Source of the DNA: Phoronis australis
Taxonomy: Eukaryota > Phoronida > Phoronidae
NCBI GenBank assembly: GCA_002633005.1
Contig: NMRA01000182.1
Coordinates: forward strand, 670,586-734,585
DNA: 64,000 nt
Direction: 5' to 3'
This document shows, piece by piece, positions 1 to 11,289 of the stretch; the first letter of the stretch is position 1; every line of letters starts with the position of its first letter. A program made the position numbers and the translations under genes. The notes under the pieces were generated by a model. That model saw only the letters and a program-made list of their open reading frames with translations. It was not told the DNA's origin and searched no databases.

Positions 1-1165
1 GAATTTTTAGGGTAATTGAGAATTGACAAAATATTGCATTTCTTTTGAAGGAAGCTGTGTTGAAGAATACGAAATTAGATGTCATTGGCAAGAATTCTGA
101 GAGTGTGTACAGTTTTGAAAAATAATTTATTTCAGTAGGTCACCTAAGACTTGAAGCCTCAACTATGTGGCAATAGAAGACTGAATTGGCCTTTACAATT
201 TACAGGGAAACCAGGAAATATATGGCAGAGTCTTCTTCATAGTTCCCATTTCCACACTGAACTTGCCTTTACAATTCCTTCTAAATGCACATGTGACGAT
301 CTTTCTATTAAAGCTACAACGGTAACAGTTTGATGTCATTACCAACTTAAGTTGTTTGGAAATACAGTTGTCAACACATGTTATTTGTGTATCTGATGTA
401 TTTTCATGATAAACCTGTGAACACTAATCAGTAGTGAAGACAGCAATATCACCACCTCGTGATGAGTTACCATCCTTTTTGCAATGTACGTTTTTAATGT
501 CATAGTGTGCCATTTCTTGAATGAATATCACACTTTGACCACATTTCAAAAATATCTTAGGTACTGTTATTGGTTATGCATGGTTTAAATTCCTTTTCCT
601 CTGCATGCAGTCTTGTTGCAGTTAACACTCAAACTTTTATGTTAAATGCATGCACGATTTGTAAATGTGTTTGCTTTGATATGATGGTCTGAGTAAATTA
701 ATAACATCATGCTGATAGAAGATCCATTGAGCCCTACAGGTATGAATTGCTGTGTGTGACCAATATCCGACACAAACTTCATGACCAGTGGGGTCTTTAG
801 TGAAGTTAAGTGTGTAACCTTGTAGACATTTAAATGGATTAATGTCACTGGATGACTTAGGAGACACTGTTGCTTGTAACTTTATTGCACTTGTACAATA
901 CATTAACAAAACAGAATTGTTCAATAGGCTTTGAGGTTGTTAGATTTTTGGCCATGAAGAAATGTAATCCGTCATATTCATTACTTGCTGTTTCATATTA
1001 CACAAGGCATATTTATTTCAGTTTTTGGCAATGCTTACCGTGTAATTATTAGTAGCAATGTTTCCTTAAATATTCTTGACTGTCAACAAGAAAAAAATCA
1101 CTGAAGATTGCTAGTCATTAATTTTGTTTTTTCAACATATTTTGTAATAAAAAATGTAATTGTAG
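1..1165. other. no recognised feature
   Basis: No open frame here resembles a known protein on either strand. The N-terminal part of the Harbinger transposase that begins at 1166 would be expected here if it were present, but I could not find it. The last bases before 1166 form a plausible splice acceptor (AATTGTAG). Confidence 0.4.
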
Positions 1166-1350
1166 ATGATGTTATCAAGTGGCCTGGAGCTGGAGACTGG
1201 TCAAGCCTAGCAAGGGAGTACCAGCGTACTGCTGGCATTCCAGGAGTCATAGGTGCCATAGATGGCACTTATATCAAGATAAATGGAGTGAATAGGGAGA
1301 CCAGAGATGCATATATATGCAGGAAAGGGTTTCCTGCGATGCACCTATAG
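1166..1350 (+). pseudogene. PIF/Harbinger transposase (HARBI1-like), DDE part 1
   Basis: This is the first half of a DDE nuclease of the PIF/Harbinger transposase family, which cuts and pastes class II elements and is the ancestor of vertebrate HARBI1. The open frame contains GVIGAIDGTYIKI, where the D is the first catalytic acidic residue, followed by YICRKGFPAMHL, which matches the family's RKGF block. It opens at a plausible acceptor. It ends at an in-frame TAG (1348-1350) exactly where the family usually has Gln, so a CAG-to-TAG transition is likely. The rest of the domain resumes about 1.1 kb downstream at 2437. The N-terminal helix-turn-helix region is not visible, so this is a truncated, decayed copy. 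Confidence 0.8.
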
Positions 1351-1417
1351 GTGGCGTTTCCTACTGAATGATGTTCTTTCCTGTCTTTACCATTATGTAA
1401 AGGGTCTCATTCATTTG

Positions 1418-1500
1418 AGACAGTGTGGCTCTGTGGTTAGAGCTCCAGGCTCCCCCATGAAAGACCTGGGTTCAAGTCCTGGCTTCACTGGCTGACATTC
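1418..1500 (+). mobile_element. tRNA-derived SINE head
   Basis: An internal RNA polymerase III promoter is visible: a box A-like TGGCTCTGTGGTTAGAGC (1426-1443) and a good box B, GGTTCAAGTCC (1469-1479), with normal tRNA spacing. The flanks do not fold into a clear acceptor stem, so this is better read as the head of a SINE than as a working tRNA gene. It lies between the two pieces of the Harbinger transposase. Its 3' boundary is uncertain. Confidence 0.55.
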
Positions 1501-2436
1501 GAGCATTGCACAATGATGGCTCATATTCCACTGAGCTCGGTCTTACTTGTCAATGTGTACAAGGGAGTGAATGAAAACCTGTAGAGGAGGACCATGCTTT
1601 ATATAAGCCTTGGATAAAGCATGTTTCCTTTTAAAATATATACAAGTTATCTTAATTTGTTGGTAATTTATTGAATATACCCCAAAGATGATCACATAGG
1701 GCATCATTTGCCATGTCCTCAATAGAAAGGTATCTGCTCTATTTTTATGGAAATTTGTCAAGGAAATCTGACTGTGTTAATGTAAATGTAAAAAATTTAA
1801 AGAGCCACCAGGGGACATAGTTGTTCCCGCATCTGTCTGAAATTATTCGTAGTTGGTCAACACCTTTATAGGGAAAGATTTGTTATGTTTAGTGAAGATC
1901 TTGCAAGGGGTTATGGATACACAGCAGCAGAACTACGGGCATCCAAGTAGTTGGGTTCTTCTGAAAATTTGTGGCAGTAGGAACCAATATGCTAATTTTC
2001 TAAACGATCCTTTTAGTGGTTTGCATAATACAGAAGCAGAAACCAAAAAATAGAGAATCTAGCAGAATTGGATTCTTTTGACAAACCTTTTCAACCTTGT
2101 ACCCAATGCTGACATTTAAAAACTATGGATAGTTGTCCACATTGATTGTGTGGTTTGGCACCTTTTTATTTACTTTCATGTACAAAAATCAACTGTCGAT
2201 GTATGATGGATGAACTTTCACCAACTCATCAATGGTGCATAAAATCATAGTTTGCAATATTGTTGGTGTCTCTCATAAATCGAATTGTTTCATAAATCCA
2301 TGTTGTTCATTATCTCACTTCTGTCCAGGCAATCAACAACATGACCTGGGCGAAAGTCACTTAGTGTAATAATTTGAACTGGTTTGTACTGAAAATGATT
2401 TGGGCGTACTATCAATTTAAAGGTTGTCTGCAATAG
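1501..2436 (+). other. spacer inside the Harbinger copy
   Basis: This sequence separates the two transposase pieces. It is either an intron or an insertion that began with the SINE. It ends in CTGCAATAG just before coding similarity resumes, a plausible splice acceptor. Nothing else was recognised in it. Confidence 0.4.
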
Positions 2437-2947
2437 AAGGTTGCTCTTCACCGATGTCTTCTGTGGTTATCTTGGATCAACACACGACAGTCGTGCGTTT
2501 GGGAACTCGCCTCTAGGTCAATCTTTGGAATCGTTGACTGATAGATTGCCAGCAGACTACCATCTAATTGGAGACTCTGCTTATCGAAACAAGTACTATA
2601 TGTTGGTTCCGTTTCGCGATAATGGGCATCTTACAGAAACAGAAAATAACTTCAATGTAGCACATGCAAGAACACGCTGCGATGTAGAACGATCTATTGG
2701 ACTTCTGAAAGGTAAATTTCGTCGACTGAAAGATATGGAAATGACTAATGAAACAAATATTGTAAGGTTCATATTCAGTAGCTGTGTTCTGCATAACTTC
2801 ATCATTATGAATAAAGAGGGTGAGGGTGATGATGATGAAGAATGGGATGAGTGCGGTGACAGTGATGATGAATGTGATGATAGTTGTGGTGACAACTGTC
2901 ATGGTGAGGCTTTAGAGAAACGCTTGGAAATAGCACACTCCTTGTAA
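2437..2947 (+). pseudogene. PIF/Harbinger transposase, DDE part 2
   Basis: This is the second half of the DDE domain begun at 1166. It starts with LFTDVFCGYLGSTHDSRAF, the family's block after the RKGF motif. It then has LIGDSAYRNKYYMLVPF, where the D of GDSAY is the second catalytic residue, and CDVERSIGLLKGKFRRL, where the E is the third. Thus all three catalytic residues are still present across both parts. The C-terminus (VLHNFIIMNKEGEGDDDEEW and following) is very acidic, as is common in this family. The frame is open for 168 codons to TAA. I could not find terminal inverted repeats, so the element ends are unknown. The Myb/SANT-like gene downstream may or may not be a partner. Confidence 0.85.
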
Positions 2948-3850
2948 GGAAATGAAATCCTTGAACATTAGGTTACAAGCCAATGCCCACAAGAACATTG
3001 TCTTTTATTTGGTCACCAAGTATAATTTTTGTTTTTAGTCAGGTATGGTTGGTAGTTACATTTTTCTTATTTATCTTGCACATGAACCCATGCCTCCCTA
3101 AGCTAAACGTTTTCCTATTTGTTTAGAGGCATTCCTAATATTCTCTACATTTTTTTTTCGAATTCTTACTTTTTTGTCGAGATTTGATGATGAGTGAATT
3201 CTTGAACCTACATGTAACAAAGAAACATTTAGTTATCACATACATAGTACAATAATCATGCTAATTGTACTTACGAGTCAGCAACTTGTGTCTTCCGTTC
3301 ATGCATTTGCAGCTTTCCCTTGCATTACCTACATGATTTAGCTTTGTTGAACCCCCTCTAGTGGTGTATAGAGTTACTTGCCTCCTTCGTTCCCTTTCTA
3401 ATAAACACCTAACCAATGGTATTTTTGTTTTTATGCCCTCCTTGCACAGCCCACACACTGCTAGACTGGTGCCAAGACCATGATAAAGTTAAGTTTACAT
3501 TACGGTACAAGAAAAAAGTTAATTTTTAAATTACAAGGTACTTAGGCATTTGAAACGTTATGTGGTCATTTTGAGTATACATATATTGATCTTAAAGGCG
3601 AAGGCAACCTTTTTCATGTCTTTTTTAGCAAAACTAATGTTCGTTGGTTATCCCGGACACATTTTCCAGTTAATTACAGCTTTTTGTAATTTAATTAATT
3701 ATTCGTTGTCTACTCCGGAAGTGACGGTTTGGGAGGCAAGGATTTCCCGCCTATTTCTTTTCGTATAGTCTGACTGTGAGAGCTGCCAAGTCAGTCATTG
3801 TTTTATCTCGGTTTTGATAAGTTCGGTCATCGTGTGATTTTGTTTACGAG
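2948..3850. other. no recognised feature
   Basis: AT-rich spacer. The short open frames on either strand look random. No repeat shared with the rest of the window was seen. Confidence 0.4.
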
Positions 3851-4158
3851 TCAGTCAACATGCCATACTGTTGCTGCGTACCGGGATGTACTCGTTATCG
3901 TTTCACGAACAGAGGAACAACTGTCCCACTTGCCCGAGTGTCCGCGACACACTCCCACTGATAGTGACCTGAGCACACAAACTGTTTCCATCCTGCCGTG
4001 TGACTCCTCACCACACACCTGGCACCTTCTAAATAGCTCCAATACTTTAGACAAGTCCACAATAAACTTATCAAAGTTTGGCTCACCGATCTGTTCATTG
4101 AACGACGAACTGTCCTCTTCACTGGGTTTCGAACGGGGCCTGTATTCACTCCCACTAC
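3851..4158 (-). pseudogene. zinc-binding domain fragment, transposase-associated
   Basis: Read on the minus strand, the frame shows FDKFIVDLSKVLELFRRCQVCG and then a C...GHSGKW pattern. I recognise this layout (KFIV..S.L..LF..C..CG, about 20 residues, then C..GH...W) from uncharacterised zinc-binding proteins that are common in invertebrate genomes and are often associated with THAP-type or Kolobok-type transposases. The expected continuation after the Trp is not seen, so the copy is probably truncated or frame-shifted. The upstream part of the same frame crosses the 'n' at 4164 and should not be trusted. The family call comes from memory of the pattern, not from a search. Confidence 0.35.
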
Positions 4159-4163
4159 TCAAC

Positions 4164-4187
4164 NTCAAAATCCTGGATCTGCCTCTG
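4164..4187 (-). mobile_element. terminal end of a CAGNGGC-type MITE at a contig join
   Basis: Directly after the 'n' at 4164 comes TCAAAATCCTGGATCTGCC followed by TCTG. This is the terminal motif of the 165-bp MITE seen complete at 61338-61501 and inverted at 55967-56113. The rest of the MITE is missing, so the join probably removed it. Confidence 0.5.
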
Positions 4188-4797
4188 ACCCTTGCGCCAC
4201 ATTTCGTCAAAATCTTACCAGGGTTTTTGAGACATCGAGTGGCACATGAAATCACAATTTGAAGGTTGTTAGAAATGTACATAGACAAGCATTCCTTTAG
4301 AGAATTAGACAACATTGTTTAATAGATTACAATCCAGGAAAATGGCCAATTGTCAAAATGCCAAATTTATGCCCCATAGCACTTCATAACCATGCAATTT
4401 TGTTCGAAACATCCTGAAAAATGTAGGAGTTGCACACATACATAATAATGGTTAAATTTACCATGTCCCTTTTATGTGGCATAACTATTAGTTCACCTCG
4501 AGCTCACCAATCATTTCTAATCTATGTGAGGGAGAGGACAAGACCATTGAATACCTGTGATCAACAATACTCTTTCGTCCTTTAAATGAACTAAATTTCA
4601 GTAACAAATATACTAATTGGACCATGCCGTCAGTTGATGTTAGTTTTCAACTCAGTCAACAATGCCAAAGCAAATACATTAACAAAGAAATATCTGCCAT
4701 TGGCATGATCAAGTGAGTATTAACTGCAGGCAATACACAGTCAATTATGCACCACAAAAAGAGCAATGAAGAGAACCCAACATTAACATGTGATTGG
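4188..4797. other. 3' flank of the Myb/SANT-like gene
   Basis: This is the region just beyond the stop codon of the minus-strand gene. It should hold its 3' UTR, but I see no clear polyadenylation signal on that strand. Nothing else was recognised. Confidence 0.35.
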
Positions 4798-7700
4798 CTA
4801 AAACTTTGAAACCATTTTTAACTTGATACCAGAAATCCCTTCCTTTGACGAAATAGTTACAGTGGGAGTAACAGCCGGATCTCCACTTAGAATCTCGTCC
4901 ATCACTTCAAAGTATTCCCAAGTTCGTCGCCCCTGACCTGTTTTTGCGTGACGATCCTTTACTGTCTTATACCTAAAGCATATCAATCATGACCACATTA
5001 GAAAGATAGACCACAATGAGGTGGATATATTACTGAGACGCACACATCAATCAGATATATGTTGTCACTTACACAAAATGACTCATTTAAGACATGAGCC
5101 AACAAGAGACTATGACAAAGCAGCTCATTTCAGGCAAGTCGTGTCAGGAAATGGATGGCAAGCTTAGAAGTACAAATATTTGAATCAAAGTTGAAACATT
5201 TAACCCACCTGAACTTCATGTTGTCAAACTTTTTTAGACAGAATTCCCAAGACATTTGGATGCCCTTTGACTTCATGTCATCTGAAATGGCTGTCCAGAA
5301 ATCTTTCCTCTTAGGGTATGCATTCTTTACATGCTTTCGGTTACGATAACACTCCAGTAACATCTTAACATTGTCCGGAGTCCACTTACTTACACCTTCA
5401 GATTCTGAAAGTAAACAGAAGTACTACATTAAAAATGTCTCATTAAATCGTGAATATGCAAATTAAGTACTACTTTACAAACAACCACAGGTCTTCCGGT
5501 GAGCTGGAAATCATCAAAGAATCAGTCACACCATTACAATCTTGCGAAAGTCTTGTTTAGTCTATTTTTATGCCAATGAGTATGGCAATATGTCATTGTT
5601 ACCCTAATAAAACAAGGCACAGGCGTGCGTTCAGTAGACAATAGGACCTACGCTAGGACCTAGCTAAAACCTAGTCAAAGTCACGTGTTCTCATTTAAAA
5701 TGCAATATCTCACGTTATCTCGCGAAGTCTTGCTTTTTAGCGAGGTCCCTAACGTTACTGAACGGGAGACAGGTTTCAATGATTATTTGTTCATTTCACT
5801 ATCAAATAATGATTGCATAATATTTGGAACAACTAGGGTTTCCAATATGTTCACAAGTGTTTTTCAGTGTATCAGTTGTGATGTTTTCTTAAAAAACTTG
5901 ATTTATTTACAAATTGTTTGTTTTTCTGATTATACTTGTACACACAGTTCTCCATGAAGTTACAAGATGGCACTTGCTACAAATTTGAATATTCACAGTT
6001 ACATAGCATCCAATGCAATGAGTCAGTTTTGTCTTCTTTGTATGTGACACTGCACAATTAAATTAACAGCCAAGGTCATAGGTTTGGGGATAGAAGTGAA
6101 GTTGGGAAAAAATTCCAGCAGTGGAAATGGGCAATCATGTGTCTATTAAACAAAATGGAAAGCAAATGTGCTAAATAGATGAACAGACACAACATCACAT
6201 ATTAAATGAATGTAGTTTTCTTACACTCATAAACACCAATATTTAATCCATAAGTGGTATAAAACCAACCTCCACCATCTTCCAACTGCTCATCAACCAC
6301 GATGACTGTAGCTAAAATTCAATTGAATTGTCCTTAAAATATGTATTGTTTCAAAAACAACTATTATGAGAAACCTTTGAATCAAGCAAACTCAAAACTA
6401 CTATACTAACACATTAAGGTTATTGCTAACCATGACGAGAAAATTTGAATTACCCCTTATCCTATTACAGGCATGCATAATTCTCATACAAACAATAAAT
6501 GAAACAACTATTTTTTGTATAACCTGTCATGACTTAAGACATGTGCTTCTAAAAATTTTTTTTCTGCACTGGTACAACATAAAACCACCATAAGGAGTTT
6601 TCAGTAAACTTATACATAACAAAGAGTGAAAGGCAAGTGGTACTTCGCGCATTCCCATAAGAAGGAGCTCTAAGATATAACAGGTACTCAAAGTGACTAA
6701 CAAAACCATTCGTAAAAAATTGTTTTTGGTACTTCATTTTATAAACCATGGATCCTCTAAAATCGGAACATGTATTTGTGGATGAATTTATCAATGTCCA
6801 TGATTTCTACGATCCTTATTTAAGTCCTATTGAATCACAGAGAATCTTTCTTATCTGTTCAAAAACTGGGATCATTGTGAACCTGATGTAAAGAATTTCT
6901 AATCCGAATCGCAGACCAAAAGCAAACTGCAAACCTTGAGGGGAGGTAGCTGAACTGATTTTCAGGTAAAATAAACTGAAACATACTCACAACTTCTACT
7001 GTCTAATTGTGTAGGACTGTCATGTGCTGCAAATAATTAACGGGTTGATTCAACCTCGGTCAGCAAACTAATGCAGTAATTCTATAAAAACGTTATCAAT
7101 AAATCTGTAAAGCTACATTTTTGCATCATTTATCCAATATATGGCGCAAGAGGTGCAACTTTTTGCATTCTTGAGCATGAATGAAGATGTGTTGTTTAGG
7201 CAGAAACTGACCCTAGCCAAGAGAATAAAGGTAGGTATATCGAATTTATATGAGTACGTGATTAATTCAATGAGTGTTTGTTGTAANGTCTATTTTTATG
7301 TAAATGAGGATGGCAATATGTCATTGTTACCCTAATAAAACAAGGCACAGGCGTGCGTTCAGTAGACGCTAGGACCTACGCTAGGACCTAGCTAAAACCT
7401 AATCAAAGTCACGTGTTCTCATTTAAAATGCACGGCAATATCTCACGTAATCTCGCGAAGTCTTGCTTTTTAGCGAGGTCCCTAACGTTACTGAACGGGA
7501 GGCAGGTTTCAATGATTATTTGTTCATTTCACTATCAAATAATGATTGCATAATATTTGGAACAACTAGGGTTTCCAATATGTTCACAAGTGTTTTTCAG
7601 TGTATCAGTTGTGGTGTTTTCTTAAAAAACGTGATTTATTTACAAATTGTTTGTTTTTCTGATTATACTTGTACACGCAGTTCTCCATAAAGTTACAAGA

Positions 7701-10700
7701 TGGCACTTGCTACAAATTTGAATATTCAGTTACATAGCATCCAATGCAATGAGTCAGTTTTGTCTTCTTTGTATGTGACACTGCACAATTAAATTAACAG
7801 CCAAGGTCATAGTTTTGGGGACTAACAAAACCATTTGTAAAAAATTGTTTTTGGTACTTCATTTTATAAACCATGGATCCTCCAGAATCGGAACATGTAT
7901 TTGTGGATGAATTTATCAATGTCCATGATTTCTACGATCCCTATTTAAGTCCTATTAAATCACAGAGAATCTTTCTTATCTGTTCAAAAACTAGGATCAT
8001 TGTGAACCTGATGTAAAGAATTTCTAATCCGAATCACAGACCAAAAGCAAACTGCAAACCTTGATAGGAGGTAGCTGAACTGATTTTCAGGTAAAATAAA
8101 CTGAAACATACTCACAACTTCTACTGTCTAATTGTGTAGGACTGTCATGTGCTGCAAATAATTAACGGGTTGATTCAACCTCGGTCAGCAAACTAATGCA
8201 GTAATTCTATAAAAACGTTATCAATAAATCTGTAAAGCTACATTTTTGCATCATTTATCCAATATATGGCGCAAGAGGTGCAACTTTTTGCATTCTTGAG
8301 CATGAATGAAGATGTGTTGTTTAGGCAGAAACTGACCCTAGCCAAGAGAATAAAGGTAGGTATATCAAATTTATATGAGTACGTGATTAATTCAATGAGT
8401 GTTTGTTGTAAGAATTTACTATTTGCCATTATATTTTCTGGAAACCAGAATAAATATGTCCTGTGAGAATTGTCTGGTCTGCGAACTGCTGGTACGCTAC
8501 AATAACTTAACATAAAGCATCACGATGGCATATCAAAAACGGAGTTACAGTTTGTTACAACATGATTTTTTCCGTTTAAGAACTCTCGAGGTTTATATTA
8601 AAAAAAGTTCCAATTTTGAAGGGGACTTTTTTAAGAAAAAAACCTAATAATGTTTCAGTTTTTGTAAAGTAGTGAATTGTATACCCTAAGACAAATTTTC
8701 TTAAGACTCCGATCAGCAATTTCTGAGATACGACATTGTAAAAATAACCACCAAATTATGGCATAATCCAAAAGGTCCCACTTAAGTAGTTCAGCATCTT
8801 GAAAACATGGAATCCAAATGTTTGTTATACATGGTAACCAATAACATACTCACAATTTCTGCACTCTAATGGTGTAGACATCTTGGCTACTAAAAGAAAA
8901 GTGTAGACCAATTGAACATCAAAACCTCAACTAACATTTCCTCATAACTTTTACATTAAATAATAAACAAATGGTACACTTTATTTCAAGTAGTTTACAA
9001 GCTCATAAAAGCACTTACACTCTTGGTAATTACCACATTCCTCAGCATTTCTTCTTATCGTTTTAATCAACTCCGTATCTGCAAAGAGCCATCAAGTACA
9101 AAAGGAATGTTACAAAGTATCAATTCTGTCATAATGTTCTGAGCATACAGTTCATAAAGTTTTACGACATATTAGCTTCACAACATAGTACGCGATCACA
9201 TACAGTTCAGTTCTAAACTACAAACCAATCACAAACTTGGCAACAAATTTGGAACATTAATGACAGCTATCAAAAGGCAAAAGTTTGCCTGACACCGAAC
9301 TTAAGACCGTAAGTTATGCTTTCTAAAACAAAACAAGATGACATTTTAGAACAGTGCGTTGCGACAATGAAATTGTTGGAAAAAACTTTTCAGATTGATA
9401 TGATAATCATTCATTACTAGTGACAAGCTGCAGGAAAAAGGCATTTGATTAAAAGTGATAACATACCTCCTGCTCTCACCCTCTCTGCAGTGAACGTATC
9501 GAATTTACATTTAAGAATAAGGCCATCTGGGTAAGTGATGGTGACTGTTTGCCAATGCCTGAAAATAATTAACAAACATATATGCAGTTATACACTGGCC
9601 AATACTAGCATATCAATGTTCAATAGTTAGTAATACATCAACCACTCATGCCTCCACAGTTACCATTGGTCATTTTGTTGTGCAAGCATTGACTACGTAC
9701 AGTAAATGGGTTGCCAAATTAACACTGCTTTACGTGCTTTTCTTAAGGAGGAGACACTACTCTAATGTGCAATTGAACACACCTCAGACAACAGACGGTG
9801 TACTTAAGTAAAGTAAAATTTGCCATCCCAGCAAGTGCTGCCAGTGAGAGATCACAAAAATTATCCATTGAGAATAGTTGGCAGTCTAAGTAATGAAGAG
9901 TCAATGGTGGAGCAATACTCCTACATTGAATAAAGAGAATTCTAAGTTGTGAAAAAAATGCTTACAAAGGGAGAATGCCCAGTAACTGAGGTGCATATTC
10001 ATTTCCAGTTGTGTGGAAGCAACTTATACCAATGACCCAATGATGGTGCTGAAATGAAATGAAATTCTCATTGAGAATATGACACACGAGTGGAGTCTTT
10101 TGGCAGTGTGTTCCGTACCAATGCGCTGCAACCAAGGAGAAGATTTTGAAACAATCAAATTACTTTAGCAATGTAAAACCTACCTAAAATCTAAATGATG
10201 TTAATGCACAACACAGTGACTGCCGCAGTAACTGTCTAGGGAATGTTTTTGCTGGGAGGCTCAGCGTGTATCGAATAGACAACACAAATACGCTCTGTAT
10301 ACAAGACTTTCATACCAAAACATATAGCCAAAAATGTCCTGTATACATAGGTGTTAAGCTGTGATATTTACTCCCGAATAATGTACACAACATAAATGAT
10401 CTAACTAACTTTTGTCAGACCCATTAACACATTTCTTGATGACTCAACATGTGAGCCACAGTTGTGAGTACAGTAAGACTGTAATGTTTTGGACAGTTGT
10501 TTTTTCAATATCTATATGTAGTTCTTTTAAAACTGTAAAGTGTTGTATAATTTTTATTCACCTTCTGCCGGGGAACAGCACATGTGCTAATGTCTTATGT
10601 GTTTGTGAACCATACTAGGGTGTAATACACCTTTAAGTGGCAGAGCTACATTTTCAGTACTTAGGGGGGCGTAGCATTCGAGCGAATCCGAGGCGTGTAG

Positions 10701-11119
10701 CGCCGAGCGCAAGGAAGGTCGGGAGGGGGTTTTTCCTCAACCGTGTAAGATTTTTTGTGGTTTTTAGTAGACGATTTCGTTTTTTGCTACTTTGTTTTTC
10801 AATTTTTATTTTTGATCCTGTCCTGAGGTCCCCGGTAGATCCGCCCTTTGCCTTTACTTGCTCATTACTATTAGTACTTACCCGAGAACTCGTGCTTGCT
10901 ACTTGAAGCAGACGACACAGATATTTTGCCACGAATGACATCATCAAACTATCATTTTTGTCAATCAAATACAAATCTGATGGCAACCAGAACTGACAAA
11001 CTCAACAGTGCTAAATTTTGTTTAACACACGTGCCTTAAATGGTGCTTCAATCAACAATTGGCCGGAAAATTTCGAAAACCGAACGAAAATCATCGGCTT
11101 ACCCTTCACTATCCGCCAT
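4798..11119 (-). CDS. Myb/SANT-like DNA-binding protein, 8 exons
   Basis: This is an intact gene of about 217 codons. Minus-strand coding exons are 11103-11119, 9467-9558, 9019-9078, 8854-8889, 6991-7026 (duplicate 8116-8151), 6270-6311, 5209-5404 and 4798-4972. Every junction has GT/AG sites and the reading phase is continuous, which would be very unlikely by chance. The start ATG has context AACAAAATGG and begins MADSEG. Residues ~7-36 (starting HWQTVTITYPDG) are a small unrecognised N-terminal module. Two short Ser/Thr-rich 12-residue exons follow. Residues ~100-180 form a Myb/SANT (MADF/trihelix-like) domain, with KWTPDNVKMLLECYR, KRKDFWTAISDDM, KKFDNMKFRYKTVKDR and TWEYFEVMDEIL. Such domains bind DNA and occur in host regulators and in Harbinger-associated Myb proteins. 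The small exons favour a host gene, and the target is unknown. It shares a promoter with the + strand gene at 11290. Confidence 0.85.
5605..5785. mobile_element. small foldback MITE, intronic copy A
   Basis: The left end GCGTGCGTTCAGTA, with tandem TAGGACCTACGCTAGGACC, is matched in inverted form by the right end GGTCCCTAACGTTACTGAACG. The arms are imperfect inverted repeats around a short AT-rich core. A second copy is at 7345-7515 inside the duplicated unit, and a related arm lies in the promoter at 11140-11250. Confidence 0.6.
7345..7515. mobile_element. small foldback MITE, intronic copy B
   Basis: This is the duplicate of the element at 5605-5785. Here the left arm keeps the fuller form GACGCTAGGACCTACGC, whereas copy A has an altered GACAATAGG. 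This supports the GACGCTAGG reading as the original. Confidence 0.6.
8412..8853. other. intron sequence of the Myb/SANT-like gene
   Basis: AT-rich intron between the 36-nt exons at 8854-8889 and 8116-8151. Nothing else was recognised. The other long introns (9079-9466 and 9559-10635) are also featureless. Confidence 0.5.
10636..10850 (+). mobile_element. 215-bp MITE, copy 1
   Basis: The ends AGTGGCAGAGCTACA and GGTAGATCCGCCCTTTG form imperfect terminal inverted repeats, flanked by CCTTTA on both sides. The body (CGAATCCGAGGCGTGTAGCG and so on) is the same as at 35625-35840. It lies in the first intron of the Myb/SANT-like gene. The CAGTGGC-type ends suggest a hAT-like non-autonomous element, but the superfamily is an inference. 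Confidence 0.7.
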
Positions 11120-11289
11120 TTTGTTAGGATTGGCTAGTGTGCTTCATAGCATACTAGCGAAACACTCGCTTTGTACTTGCGAGACCTTGCTTTTAAGCTA
11201 GGTCCTAGCGTAGGTCCTAGCGTTACTGAACGCACGCCAGTATTGTACCTACGGTTGGCGCCAGGCGTCGAACGAAAACTAAAAGGAAA
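11120..11289. promoter_or_regulatory. head-to-head bidirectional promoter
   Basis: Only 170 bp separate the ATG of the minus-strand Myb/SANT-like gene (11119) from the ATG of the plus-strand gene (11290), so both 5' UTRs and promoters must lie here or overlap. There is no TATA box. Much of it (about 11140-11250) is an arm of the same foldback MITE found in the introns: the tandem CTAGGTCCTAGCGTAGGTCC and then CGTTACTGAACGCACGCC, in reverse orientation to 5605. Confidence 0.5.

Larger units (their letters stand above)
5565..8411. repeat. direct tandem duplication with an 'n' at the junction
   Basis: Segment 5565-7285 and segment 7287-8411 are near-identical copies in the same orientation, with scattered single-base differences. 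The second copy lacks about 610 bp (6085-6697 of the first), which includes the 42-nt exon at 6270-6311. The only 'n' here (7286) sits exactly at the junction. The duplicated unit carries the 36-nt exon of the Myb/SANT-like gene (6991-7026 and 8116-8151). It may be two haplotypes placed in tandem by the assembler rather than a true duplication. Confidence 0.9.

Noticed and set aside
3860-3961. A plus-strand start MPYCCCVPGCTRY resembling a THAP domain
   Set aside because: Only a C...C pattern is present. The later Cys, His and Pro landmarks are absent, and the frame ends after 33 codons.
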